DNA of 64,000 nucleotides, taken from the NCBI GenBank assembly GCA_009761415.1, contig QUOL01000007.1:124001-188000 (forward strand), read 5' to 3'. The notes under the pieces were generated by a model. The model did no database searches, was not told the DNA's origin, and saw only the letters and a program-made list of their open reading frames with translations. Positions 34,538 to 47,127 of the stretch are shown in pieces. The stretch is from Sarcomyxa edulis. Taxonomy: Eukaryota > Basidiomycota > Agaricomycetes > Agaricales > Mycenaceae. The stretch's first letter is position 1; every line of letters starts with the position of its first letter. The translations under genes and the position numbers were made by a program.

Positions 34538-37500
34538 ATGGACCAGACTGCTCAATATTCGTCCAACTCTGGTCTACACCCTTCCAGATCTCACCAGCTC
34601 TTCCAATCCCCTCAACTTCCCCCGCCTTCACAACTCCACCTTCAGAACCCCGCCGGAGCTTCATTTTCACGTCCAAATACTCTCCCCCCTATCGGGAATA
34701 TTCCCTCTCCTACTGATCGCTTTGCTGCTGCTGCTGCTGTCACCGGAACTCCTTCTCCTTACCAGAATCATCTAATTCCCACCATTAATACACAACAGCA
34801 ATCTTCATCTTTACCTCCACTACCTTCCCCATCATCCGGCTCACAGAATTCGTGGCCTGCTGTTCATCGTACCTCCAACTCGCGTGATGAACTACACCCA
34901 TCACAGCAACAGCAACAACAACACAGTCGAGAACACAGGGTCGATCCAGCGGTAAAGAACGAGGCAGCTTTGAATCAGCCTTCGATGCATCATCACGATC
35001 ATTCTCAGGCACAACCCAAGGACAATGGTGGTGGAGGTGGAGGAGCCGAGGACGGTATGCCCTCCACTAGCGACTTTGTCAAAAAACTATACAAGTACGT
35101 GCTTATAACAATGTCTGTCATGAACGTAAACTAACCGTCAAAACTACTCCACCGCGCCTTCGATCGCTCAGGATGCTTGAAGACCAGTCCTTCCAGCACG
35201 TCGTTTCGTGGGGTCCCCAGGGCGACTGTTTCGTTGTCAAGGACATGAACGAATTCACGAAATCGATACTACCTCGGATGTTCAAACATTCCAATTTTGC
35301 CAGTTTCGTCCGTCAGTTAAACAAATACGACTTTCACAAGGTGAAGAATACAGATGATAACCAATTCGGCGAGCACGTAAGCTCATCATCATCTATCACC
35401 TCATTTATATCTCGCTCATCGTTTCTATTCGTAGAGCTGGACGTTCCGGCATCCAGATTTCCACGCAGACAGACGTGACGCGCTGGAAAACATCAAACGA
35501 AAGGTCCCTACACAACGAAAACCGGCTGCCTCCAATAACAGTCGTACCGTTTCCTCCACCTCTCCTGGCCCTTACCCACATCCTTCATCTTCCGGTTCCT
35601 CTTCGGCCCAAGTCGACCGTCTTCAGAGCCAAGTCGACCGGCTAATAGCAGGACAGGAGGAGATGAGCGCACACGTCAGAAGCCTGGAACGGAATTACCA
35701 GGATGTGCTTGTCGAGATGGTTGGCTTCCAGAGGAACATGGCGCAGCAGGACGGTTTAATGCAGAATTTGATACAGTACTTTTTGCAGGTGGAGAACGGT
35801 GAGTAGGAGGATCTTCTTTTATTCTCTTTCCTTCTTTTCTCTTTCTTTTCGTCTCTTTCTCTCTTTCTTGTGTACAATTCATGTTTCCTTCTTTTCTTGC
35901 ATTTCTTGCTTTCGCCCCCCTCCCCGCTCACACCACAGTGAATTTCTATCCCTCAAATATCGTCTACATTTTAAAAAAGCACGGTCTATTTGTTATAGTA
36001 ATACGTTTCACTTGGATCTCCAAAAAAACAAAGATTCCAATATCCTTTTGATTCCATTTCTGTACGACGACACAACGTTATGTTACAACGATAGCTGATT
36101 CTAAACAAATTCTCGCTCCCCCTCTTCAGGGAAACTCAAAGCCTCTAACGGATCAGCAGCTACGAATCTAAACAACAATCTCACAGGCGGATCCTCCTCC
36201 AGCTCGATATCGGACCAAAACCCATTTCTGCCGACGCAAGTCGCGCAACGGATGGTAGGTTCTTACCCTGAATCCGACGTGGCCCGCGCGTCACTGATGC
36301 AGATGAACGAAATATCGAGAAGAGCAGAAATGGCAGGACTTAGCTTTGGCAGCGAAAGTGGTGGTGGTGGTGGTGAGGATAATGGGAATGGTGAACGGCC
36401 GCCGTCGAGAGTATGGGGTTCTGGCCTCATGAGCAGCCTCGGTATGGGAATGGAGGATGGGAAGAACTCGACAACCCCTGTTATGAGTCGGCAGGACGCT
36501 CTGTCGAGGATAGAGGAGTTGCAGAGGACGCGGCCGGCCAGTGCTGGAGGGTTCACGTTATATGGCCCTGGAACGAGCGACAACGCGTTTTCCATGTCGG
36601 CTGGCGGCAACGGCAGTGTCGTCAATGGTGGAGTCGTCAATGACGGCAGTACAAGTCCAGTGATTAGGAGAGATAGCGAAGAGGGAACCGCATCGCCTAT
36701 GTCGTGGAATCAGAGCCCTGACAATACGAACAGTCCTGGAACTCACCAAGGACTCCAAGTCTACACCGTTGGGCATTTGATGCCTAGGAGTAATGCTGAA
36801 GATGATAACGGGAACTGGTCGTTCGACCCAAGCAGTTTCGGGGCGTTTTTACCTGGACTTGGAATTGGTCTGGGGGGTTTAATGCAGAATGAGGGGGAGG
36901 CGAGTGGGTCTGGATCTGGATCGGCGTCAGGGTCCGGGTCTGGATCGGGTACGGGGTACGCCGCTCCAGACCTAGCCGACTCGTCCGCATTTGGCGGCGA
37001 GGCTTCAACTTCGACAGAATCCGTCCAACCTACTCCCGTTTCGCGTCCAGGCTCCTCCCAGAAGCTGCGGGTGAGGCGTTCCACATTCGTTCCTGGATGG
37101 GCAGTCCCTCCGAGGGTGCTACTCGTCGATGACGACGCTGTTAGTAGGAAGCTGAGCAGCAAATTCCTTCAAGTCTTTGGATGTACTATCGACGTCGCCG
37201 TTGACGGTGTCAGCGCCGTCAACAAGATGAACCTTGAAAAGTATGACTTGGTCCTTATGGTGAGTGACAGTCTTATGATATATCTCTCTCATCGTGCTCA
37301 CCATTTACGTCTAGGATATCGTAATGCCAAAGCTTGATGGTGTTTCCGCCACCTCATTAATTCGAAAGTTTGATCACATGACTCCTATTATCTCAATGAC
37401 GAGCAACTCGAAGCCCAACGAGATTATGACTTACTATTCCTCTGGTATGTTGGTCTACCAGTTCAAAGGTGTGCTGTATGCTCATTCGCCGTAGGCATGA

Positions 37501-38012
37501 ACGATATTTTACCCAAGCCATTTACGAAAGAGGGTCTTCTCGACATGCTCGAGGTATTTATATCATCAATCAGGATATATATATTCCCTTTCTGACACGG
37601 TGTAATTTCTTAGAAACATCTTATGCACCTCAAGGTCATCCAGCAAATGGCCAAAGTTCCACGTTCCGTCGGCATCCCACCTCTCTCGGATAGCTCCTTC
37701 GAGAATGCATTGACGTCGCAAGCTGCGTTAATGAATAGCAACAACTCTCTACAGATGCAGGGAGGTGGCACGCCAGGGCTTGGTTTCGGCGATGATGACG
37801 GCCGGATAAACCCGTTGGCAGGCATGGGTCTGTCTGACGAACAGTATGCGATGATATTACAGAACCTCGTCAACGGGGAAAGTTTTCCTGGCGTCGCTGG
37901 TATGGGCATGGGGATGGGAGAGGGGAGCTCCAGTGGAGGGGAGAAGAGGTCACTGGAAGATTCTAGTGACGGCAGAGATGGAAAGAGAAGTCGATTCGAG
38001 GTCGTGGAATAA
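34538..38012 (+). CDS. SKN7: SKN7/PRR1-type HSF-domain response regulator
   Basis: A nuclear transcription factor at the end of the fungal Sln1/HOG phosphorelay, acting in oxidative and cell-wall stress. A Gln/Pro/Ser-rich N-terminus (residues 1-180) precedes an HSF-type DNA-binding domain split by introns at 35094-35171 and 35377-35434 ([32 protein letters not shown]). A coiled coil follows ([19 protein letters not shown]), then a 331-base intron (35799-36129), a Gly/Ser-rich linker with a GS repeat (36900-36960), and a receiver domain. The receiver shows the acidic pair in VLLVDDD, the phospho-acceptor Asp of [13 protein letters not shown] (across an intron), Thr of SMTSN and Lys of ILPKPF. 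A tail with [10 protein letters not shown] ends at TAA 38010-38012. Start ATG 34538 begins the only frame reaching the DNA-binding domain. Stress-responsive regulation is inferred from family. Confidence 0.95.
36900..36960 (+). repeat. Gly-Ser coding repeat in SKN7
   Basis: Imperfect GGNTCN repeats encode alternating Ser and Gly ([18 protein letters not shown]), a flexible linker before the receiver domain. Confidence 0.8.
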
Positions 38013-39054
38013 ATCCATTGACCGTTTTTTTTATTGGTTGGACGTTTTTTATTACTTTCTTGCGTTGACCTATACCACATCACCTCATCTCATCTTATTT
38101 GTCGTTCTTTCGCTGTTCATGCTTATGCGTGCATAGAATATGTGTATGTCATCCGACTATTCGACAGAATAATGTATCAACTATATGTAGTCGTTAACAA
38201 GGAAATAGGAGCACCGATTCTCAAGAGGATATTCTCAAGAGTAAAGGTCTGGCCATGAACGAAAGGCCCTCGAGTTCGAGCACGTTCAATTTGCAAGTCC
38301 CTGTCCATGAGCTTGGAAGAGATGAAATTCGACGGAACCAAAATCTCTGGGCCTACGACTCATAGTGCTATGCAGCCAAGAAATACAACAGACTGGGATT
38401 CCAACCCTCCAATGGAGAAGAACATCGTGGCGCAAGTCTATTTTGGAGCACCAATAAGGATGTAGTCTGCGGTTGAACTAGCCTCAGTGGGCGAGGCTTT
38501 AGCACATCCTCCTGAAGGACTGGACCTGTGGCAGTGGTCACAACTGCAGCGGGTTCGTGTCCTGACTGTATCATGTATATGGATATGGAAACAGTGCCAC
38601 GCTCTACGTTGCAGTGCAGGACGACGAGAAATGCATCGGTCTTTATGGACCGAATACTTAATTGTAGAAATTCAAGAGCGAGATGTGGCCAGAGATCACA
38701 GCTCTGCCGCTTGAAGGATGTGTCAGAAATCACGGGGAGCAAGATAATGGGCCGTTTCACCAAGGATTTGACTGATATATTGTGAGATAGCAACGGGCAA
38801 GAGAAATACTTTGGGACTATAGGGTATGCAAGAACGAACGGGAGCAATTAGACGCTTCTTGATATGACTAATATATATAGGTAGAACGAGTGAGGACCAA
38901 TAGGTAACATTCGAAGGCGACAAACCTACATTGTACAAAGACTGGAGGGTATTCACAAATAATCTTGATAGCCGTACAAATGCTGGCCCCTTCTCGGACC
39001 CTGATAGTCTGTGGATGGCAAAGAATTGAGGATGACTAGAAAAGAGAAGGGAAT
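38013..39054. other. Intergenic, nothing recognised
   Basis: 3' flanks of SKN7 and of the SWIM protein, which converge here. A minus-strand frame at 38368-38847 is open for 159 codons but has no motifs or plausible splice partners, so it is not called. Confidence 0.45.
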
Positions 39055-40385
39055 TCATCGGATCTCACAGCTGCTAGTATCGCGGACAGGAGTCAGCCCA
39101 GCGACGTTGGCAAGGTTGAGATAGCCTTCAGAAGTGCGTCTGACACCGGTGGATCCACCCGCGACCCCAGTAGAGGAGTTACTGGTCCAGTTCGCACGAC
39201 ACCAGACACAGGTCAGAGTCTTGTGCGCAGTCCTAGCCGTGTTTTGCCCTATGCCCGAAACCGTCAGCGCTTTATCGAACCCCGCGATTTATATATGGCA
39301 GTGACACCTACATTGCTGGAAACATTCCTTATGCACTGCGTTGTGGCAGGTATCGCAAAAAGTAAGCAATTTCTCTGCCACACCATGCATTCCGTCGTAG
39401 CAGATAGGGCAATCGTCGTCAGGACCAGGGATACGATTCTTGCTTCCGGAAGTACTCTTAGCTTTGGAGGTAAGAGCTCTACCTGTGGCACCAGCGTGTG
39501 CTTCTCGGATGCTGTCAGGGGCGACAGCGTTCGGAGCGAGGGGAGCTTCAGCGAAGATGGTGGAGAGTTCACTTGTGAGAAGGGCTCTGAGACGCTGTGT
39601 TTAGTTTATACATCCGAGAAAGATGACAACATAACCGTACTTTTGATACCAAAACCCGGACTGCTGAGTGACCTGGAGAACTAGGTTGTAAATGCGAGTT
39701 AACACGCATTGGTTCTCCTAGAGCTAGAAGGTCTCGTGTACTAACCTCTCAAGAAGATGAATAGCTATGATTGAAGGACTCCGTCAGAAATCTTACATTA
39801 GAAAAAAGCAAGCAACGCGACTCACAATGTGCTTGCAGTGATTGCCCTTGGTCGCGTCAGGACCTAGAAGCAAGACTTTAGGAATGGGTTCGACGCGTCA
39901 AATGAGACTCTCACAGTTGCATCGAGGAGTCTTGTCGATAATAACAGTGTATACCTGCAAGATGATGTCAGATTTTATATCGCTTCTCGAGTGCAAAAGC
40001 TAGTACGCACGTTGCCAGTAGACCCTAGCACGCTGAATTCCTCTTTCAGCTCAGTACCAACCCTCTTCCTATCGATCATGAAGAATCTATGTATAATATG
40101 AGTATCATTACGACGACGAAAAGGAGTGGCGTACCGCTGAGACATGACGCGCTCGACCCTCTCGAGGATATTCTTTGGACATTTTTTCTTGAAGATAGCT
40201 CCCCTTTTCTCTGGGATAGGCGCGTCAGAGTCTTTTTGTTTCCTTTGTCTTTTCGCAGCGGGTGTCTTGGGCGGGGGAGAATCAAGAGAAATTGGGTTTG
40301 AAGACGATCCTGGAATGGGGGGTGTCGATGCCCATCCACTATAATCGTTATAACGGCTGTAGTCATCACTTCTCTGTCTCTTCAT
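39055..40385 (-). CDS. SWIM and RING-like zinc-finger protein
   Basis: Start ATG 40383-40385 (MKRQRSDDY), then Pro/Ser-rich and basic sequence (AAKRQRKQK). After introns come TVIIDKTPRCNCPD and GNHCKHILFIFLRVLQV, giving the SWIM metal site C-x-C ... C-x-H. Further splicing gives FWYQKALLTSEL, then a RING-like set: CPICYDGM, FCDTCHNAVHKECFQQW, TCVWCRANW. The stop is TGA 39055-39057. SWIM plus RING proteins include ubiquitin ligases in animals (ZSWIM2/MEX), so E3 ligase activity is possible but inferred. About 300 residues from at least seven exons; the exon joins I chose all keep frame across conserved residues. No partner gene nearby suggests its target. Confidence 0.8.
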
Positions 40386-41489
40386 CGAGTAGACAAGATT
40401 GCTGTTCTGACGTTGTGGTTATATGTTCAAAAAGACAGAGGTCAAAAGCGGAAGTCAGAAAGAAGCTGAAAGAAGGTCTTGCTTTCAATGCTTTGTGCGT
40501 ATTTTTGGTTCAACACCAACTTGAAGATCATGGCGGCACAATGGGCATCAAGGGCCTCTCCTGGACTGACAACCCTCTTTCACCTGAGGCACTTCAACCC
40601 AGGAACTTGAAGTCCTCTTGCGCGCTCTGAATGACCAGCTCTTCACAGGTGTCTGGCCCGAAGAAGGGTCGCCTTCTCGTTATGCCACGAGATGGCAAAA
40701 GATCGACAGTGGGCACTGCTTCTCACGGTCTCGGTCCCCATGTTGCTTTTTGCATGTATAAGAACCGTGACGGACGGTCTATAGCACCGCCAAAAACCGA
40801 TTTCGAATGAGAGCTTCTAGAGTCTGCAGTGCGTGCTACGAGAGTCTGGTCGAACAGAAACGCGGTAGAGCACCAAGTGGACACTCCGTAGACAACACAT
40901 CGCAGGTGAGTTGAATGCTCCTTCGAGCTATTGGTTTGGATTTCGTTATTCTGGTTCCAGGAAATATCCATGTCTGGTTCGTTGCTTTGCACGAACCATC
41001 AGGAATAGCTTGTAGGACTCGCATCGACGGTCGCAGATAACTTTCGGGAACTCGGATATCTTAACGAAGACTGCGCTTGCTGAGGCTCAGAACTTGATCA
41101 ACACTTCCTTCCAGAGAACTCATTTGCAGGTGAGATGTCATATCTACGGCTGCTATGTTCGAGCTCGTGTTATAGACCTCTGGTCTTTTCTGACAGATTT
41201 CTACTTATACTATACAGCGTTTATCGTCGCACCGTGCAAGATTTGTGCAACCTTCTCCATAATGACGGATCCACGGTGTGTCAGACAAGACGCCTCCCAC
41301 GATTGATCACAGGCTCGCCGTGTGACTCACTGTGAGCGTGGCCTGACCTGGCTTGACGTACCAACCCTGTATCCTTGTACGCCTATCACTTCTGCAGCGA
41401 AGTATTGTGACATGGGGACTGATGTTATAGGGGCTCTGATAGATATATCCTCAGAGCTTCGAAAAGCTAATAAAGAAACTGCCAAATTC
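40386..41489. other. Intergenic, nothing recognised
   Basis: Upstream of the SWIM gene and outside the left arm of the inverted duplication. Short frames on both strands have no motifs. Confidence 0.45.
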
Positions 41490-44400
41490 TTTCGCCGTAT
41501 CTGTTTGCTCTTGCTGTTCCCTGAAGCTGGAACTCACGACTGCTTGACGATCGCGCTCGATTTCTCGTCACACAAACGTTTGGATAACATGGCACAAAAC
41601 TGTCAGCATCTGTGATTTTAAGGTGCGTCGACAGGACCAGTGCATTCCGTATCGTCAAGTAACAACTCGAGTTCAGGGTTGATTCGTTATCTTGCTTATA
41701 TAATCGCAATTCCATGGATCGCCTCCCTGCGAGAGCAGCGGCTCAACTATGCTTTTACCGAGCTTCTACCGATTTTTGGGTGGAAGGCAGAACTTCTTTT
41801 CATGTGAGGTCTTATGCGCATAGCAACTTATCAATCCCACGCATCCGTGGGCGTCGCATCATACGCCGGTCTGTCATGGAAGTCGGTCAGTCTTGAGGTT
41901 TGTCAAGGTAATATAAGAGGGTCTCCTGCTTCCGACAGCTCTCCATCTCAAACATGTCTTCTAGGGTGCCAACTCCCTTGATATTCACGACCGTCCAAGC
42001 ACAAGATTGTGCGACCTTTGTTCACCCTCCTCTCGATGGATCTATGTTCGTCAACGAGATGATTGACTGGCATATGCAGCACAGCAAAGATCATATATTT
42101 GCAACGCTCGTCGCCGAGGGAGATCAACCCGATGTACAAGTTTCGTACGCTCAACGTAAGTCCCTTTCCAATATAATGAAGTTGTGCACTAAGCCTCGAT
42201 GCCATTTGACAGTCGGTCGCGCTGTGCATAAACTCGGCCAGAAACTTGTCAATGTCATACCAGGGGGTCCCGCTGACGAAAATGGAAAACCTCGTACCAT
42301 CCCCATCCTCTCTAGCTTGGATCCGTTCACTTACTGCGTCTTGATCTTGGCTCTTCTGCGTGCCGGTTTTCAAGTGAGTGCTTGAATTCGCCAATCTCAT
42401 ACTGCATACTGATGGACGCAGCCCTTTCCACTCTCACCGAGAAATTCACAACCTGCACTCGTTCACCTCCTCACTACGACTTCTTGTACGTTTTTAGTGG
42501 GATCGGTCCCCATCCCGGACCATCATGCAACGCAGCTCGAAAGAATGACTCGCTCTGTAGTAGCAGAGCTCCAACAGTCTGGGTCTCCACTTCATCTACT
42601 GCAAGCTCCCCACCCTAAAGAGATCCTAGATATGATATCTTCCAATGAACCCGTCAAATTCTTACCTTCCCTCCATTCTATTCCCTCCTTCTCCAACGCA
42701 ACAGGCGATTGGCCTCTCATAATACTTCATTCGTCTGGAAGTACAAAATTCCCAAAACCTATATACATCGATCAACGTTGTGGGATTGAATGGTTTAGCA
42801 CCTTTTGGTTCGGTGAGATGGACATTGCAGGGAAGACGATGGGATTGATGGCTGTTCCGGCTTTTCATGCCACGGGATTCTGTACAGAGCTTGGCGCACC
42901 CATGGCTTGTAAGCTGTCTTCTATATCTGGGTGTATCTGAGACTGTTTCTGATTACACGCGATAGGTGGAGTCATTGCAGCTTTTTTCTATCCTACCGAC
43001 CCTCCGAAGGTTCCGAACTCCGCGAATTTCCTGGAGGCTTTGGTTAGAAGCAAATCTGACGTGACGATTGCGTTCCCAACCTTCGTAGAGGTACGAGTCT
43101 CCAACAGAGCGTCAGTGTGTAATGATGTTCAGTTCTTTTCAGGAATGGTCTCAAGACCCCAACGCCATAAATGCACTGTTAGGGCTCGACATCGTTTTGG
43201 TACGTCTGTATCAACATATTCCGTCTACTTGTCTGATCCAGTTTCTCAAATTCAGAATTACGGTGGAGGTCCTCTCTCTCAAGCGGCAGGCGACAAGATG
43301 GTGGAAGCAGGTGTAAATTTACAAGCGGTGTATGGAGCGTGAGTGATCTCCTATGTCTTGCATACTATCTCAGCTGACTTGCGTTTGCAGGACTGAGACC
43401 GGCCTTCTGTTTAGGCCCATGCTCAAAGAAAACCTGGGAAAGGATTGGCCGGTAAGCGGTTCTAGCCGTGCTGAAGCACAATATACTCAAGCTTTCCTTC
43501 GCAAGTATGGGGTATTGGTCCAAAGCATCAAGCCTATCCTAGTTCCCGATAGCAACGGGAATCTCAACCTACACCTTGAGGTATGTTCACCTTTCTAATC
43601 GTGTGTAGTTATGTTCAAGACGCGAAATGTCAGGAATGCACGAGCAATCACCCTTCATTACTCGACGACCTTGTCAAGAGAACATACGATACGCACGACC
43701 TTTTACGGGAGCATCCCACTAGGAAGGGGTACTACAAGATTGTAGGTCGGACTGATGATCAAATAATGATGGCGTATGTTCATCTACTCATTGGTGTTGT
43801 CCGATACTGATAGTCTCTAATTGTCTTTAGCAACGGTGAAAAGACGAACCCTGGTCCACTAGGTATGATCTACATGCTCATCTTCATATGAATGCAACTA
43901 ACACTCCGTTGACTACTCCTAGAAGTCATCATCTTAGGAAATGCCTTGATCCGAGGCGCAATAATGTTCGGGCGCTCACGAAACCAAGGTATTTCAGGTA
44001 CTATTTTGATGTCACCCTTGATATTGACGACGTCCAAGTCGGTGTTCTTGTTGAGCCTACATATCCCATCGATGTTCAAAGCGATAAAGAAGTCGAGAGA
44101 TTCCGGAACGCTATATGGCCGTTTGTGGAGAAGGCGAACGAGTTTGCTCCATCTCACTCTAGAATCTTCAAGGAGTACATTCTCATAGCGGACCCTGTCG
44201 AGAAACCTTTCCAGCGAACTCCGAAAGGCTCCGTTATGCGAAGTCCAACCCTTCGCAATTACGAAGCCGAGATCGACACGATCTACCGTAGCGTCGAAGA
44301 AGCTATCACCAGTGAATGGGCGAAGCCACCTGTTAATTGGAATGAGCAAGGCCTTCGTACTTTCGTCGCTCGTATCATTGGGGGGACAGTGGGTGGTGGT

Positions 44401-46124
44401 AAGGAAAAAGGATTCGAAATCGATCGTGAAGACGATCTTTTCATTCAAGGTTGTGACAGGTGAGAGGATGTATGATACGTGTTCGAACATCCATGCTGAC
44501 TATCCTTTCAAGTTTACAAGCGACTCATATCCGCAATGCTTTGATCAATGGTCTGCGTCAGGCCCCAGGGACTGTCGGACCTCAGGTGATCCGAAACATC
44601 ACTCACAACTTTGTGTTCGAACACCCAACTCAGAAGTCTATTGAAGACTTCATCGTGAACTCCGTCTTGCACAGCGCCGAAGCTTCCTCTGGGACCTCTG
44701 ATGATCATATTCAGCCTATGCTAGATATGGTAGCTAAATACACGACCGACTTTCCAGTCCACACGCCTATCACGGACTACAAGCCTGAAGTCACGGGCGA
44801 CGTGGTCTTGCTTACAGGCTCTACTGGAACCCTCGGCTCATACTTACTTGCTCACCTCATTCGTGATTCCCGTGTCTCTCGCGTTTACGCTCTCAACCGT
44901 GCGGCTGCGGGAAAATCCCTCTTGGACCGCCAAACAGAGGCGTTTGCGGATAGAGGTCTTGATATCGCGCTGCTTCAGAGCTCGAAGCTCAGATTGATCA
45001 CTGGAGATGCGGCTCGTGAACATCTGGGTGTGGACGAGACTACTTACTTAGAGGTGAAGCTAGCTTTTACAAGGAATTGATCTAGACGCTGACTCTGTCA
45101 ACAGATCAGGAATTTGGTCACTGGTATAGTACACAACGCGTGGCGTCTCGACTTCAACTTGACGCTGTCGTCATTCGAACCTCTTGTCCGAGGAGTGCGA
45201 CATTTGGCAGATCTTGCTCTCCATTCGCCTCGCCCATTAGCGCCGCAGGTTGTTTTCACGTCTTCGGTGGGCACACTTATGAGTTGGAGAGACTCAGGCA
45301 AAGTTCCCGAGGAGCCTATCGCTGATCCAAGCATAGCAGTAGGGAACGGATATGGAGAATCGAAATGGGTTTCTGAGCAGGTCTGCCATTCTGCCATAGT
45401 CTTTTTCGAGATGGAATCGATCTGATCTAGACTTGGACAGGTCCTGCTAGAGGCCTCTCGCCAAAGAGGCTTGCCCATCTCCAACATACGCATCGGTCAA
45501 CTGGCTGGCTCTCGTCTGAACGGGGCTTGGAATTTCACCGACTGGGTCCCACATATTGTTCAGGCAGGTCTCGCCCTTGGTAAATTGCCAGATTTCCCTC
45601 CGCACAGTATGGTCACTTGGTTGCCTGTTGATGCGGCTGCGGACACGGTGCGTATTCGTGTTTTGCATTCTATGTTATGGTCTTGGCTCACGCGTCTCGA
45701 ACAGGTGTTGGATATCCTATTCTCGAGTTCCAAATCTCTCGCGAACGAGTATCACATCGTCCATCCTCGTGCAAAGAGCTGGTCTGACGTGATGTTGACC
45801 GTCGCTACTCTCGTGAACGCCACGTCGAGCACCCCACCCATTCACCTAGTTCCCTACTCCGAGTGGTTTTCCTCTCTAGAAGCCCATCTGAATGACGAGC
45901 AAGCTCTGAAGCGTTTTCCGGCTCTCAAACTACTATCCTTCTTCCGCATTGGGACACTTCCTGCAAGCAGCAGTCCTGATCGCGAATCCATGGGTCTTGC
46001 ATTGCTCGAGACGAGCAAGACGCGGGCGGTCAGTCCCACTCTTGACAATGTCTCTCCTCTGGACGAAAGTGATGTTGCGAAATGGTTGACATACTGGGGA
46101 GCTTGCGGCCTTTTTGACGTATAA
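41490..46124 (+). repeat. Left arm of the NRPS-like inverted duplication
   Basis: Matches the reverse complement of about 51087-55800. Shared noncoding landmarks upstream of the gene include TGTTTGCTC-TGCTGTTCCC (41504 onward), CGAGAGCAGCGGC (41729) and CCCACGCATCCGTG (41837), each found inverted at about 55790, 55465 and 55360. Confidence 0.75.
41954..46124 (+). CDS. NRPS-like enzyme 1 (A-T-R carboxylic acid reductase type)
   Basis: A single-module enzyme that activates a carboxylic acid with ATP, holds it as a thioester and reduces it with NADPH; in Agaricomycetes such proteins make aryl aldehydes or serve as aminoadipate-reductase relatives. Start ATG 41954 (MSSRVPTPLIF). The adenylation domain shows HSSGSTKFPKP (A3, near 42730), YGATETG (A5, across an intron near 43340), YKIVGRTDDQI (A8) and NGEKTNPGPLE. 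The thiolation site is DLFIQGC-DSLQATHIRNAL, the Ser carrying phosphopantetheine (near 44460-44520). The reductase has VVLLTGSTGTLGSYLLAHL (NADPH), VFTSSVGTL and YGESKWVSEQV (Tyr-x-x-x-Lys). Stop TAA 46122-46124. About 14 introns all join in frame, so it looks intact. The substrate cannot be read. Confidence 0.92.
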
Positions 46125-47127
46125 CATATCTTTTCCTGTGAATTGATTGTCTGTTTCCATATGATTCTATCATGAGTCGAGTGTGCAATTATTCTCTTGA
46201 CCCTTTATAGTTTTCCGCTACAAAGAACGTGGTCTGGGTATCCCGAACGGTTTAAGTTCCTAAGATATGATCCCGTTCGCCTTGTTCGAAGACTCTATCG
46301 AATGTATGAATAGCGCGCGACTTGACTTTCAGTTGTAGACATTAGTAGCTTGATTCAAGACGAGCAAACTTGAGTATTGAGTTCTGAGTGCTTGAGTACG
46401 ACACTGACATAATGTAAATGAGATCGTGCGAAACCACTGGCAAGAAGGATGCAAACCTAAGAATAGCTCCCGATCGATCGACATCCTGTTTGGCATAGAC
46501 ACGTGAACCAAACATCTGCGCCGTCCGTCCTGTGGAAAATCCTGGGAAATCCCAGAATGAGGTACGAATGGTTGGTGTCTGTTTATAAGAGACTAGGGAA
46601 ATCCCTAAAAGTCCTGGGAAAGATTCGGAAGTCAACTTTTAGACCATTATTGATAATATTATTGAGCACAGGCACGATGTCGAAAGATTTACGAGCTTGG
46701 AGAACTCCTCATAAGGTATTTCAGACGGAACACTTATAGTGGAAGAGGTGACGCGTGCGGCGTGGACCCTGGCGATATCGCTGCATCGAGTCCGATATAA
46801 TCCAAATAAAATCTGTATCCAATAGATGCACATGCCATTGAACACCTACACGTCCGGCGTCAGGAACATCAACGAGGAACGAGTTAATTGAGAGTGCACC
46901 TGGAAGCAAAGGACTCTGGGAGCGATCCCGCTGTAGACCACAGCAAGCTCCCGGGTTCGCGGTAATCAGGATCCAACGTCAAGTCGAGGGGAAAAAATGT
47001 GAGCATATATGATACAAGCACCTTTCGAACCTGAGAACTCAAGAGACGCGAGTCGTCCCTAAGAGAAGGATCTGAAAGATGTTCAAGTAAACGAACAAGA
47101 TGTTTGAGCGCTACCATCATTTGCCAT
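46125..47127. other. Intergenic, nothing recognised
   Basis: Between NRPS-like 1 and COA1, which converge. A minus-strand frame at 46884-47150 overlaps the COA1 last exon in another frame and shows no motif. Confidence 0.45.

Noticed and set aside
34720..34742. GCT trinucleotide repeat as a mobile or regulatory repeat
   Set aside because: It is a short poly-Ala coding run in the low-complexity N-terminus of SKN7.
38368..38847. 159-codon minus-strand frame
   Set aside because: No recognisable motif, no start context, no splice partner, and it lies in an intergenic region between convergent genes.
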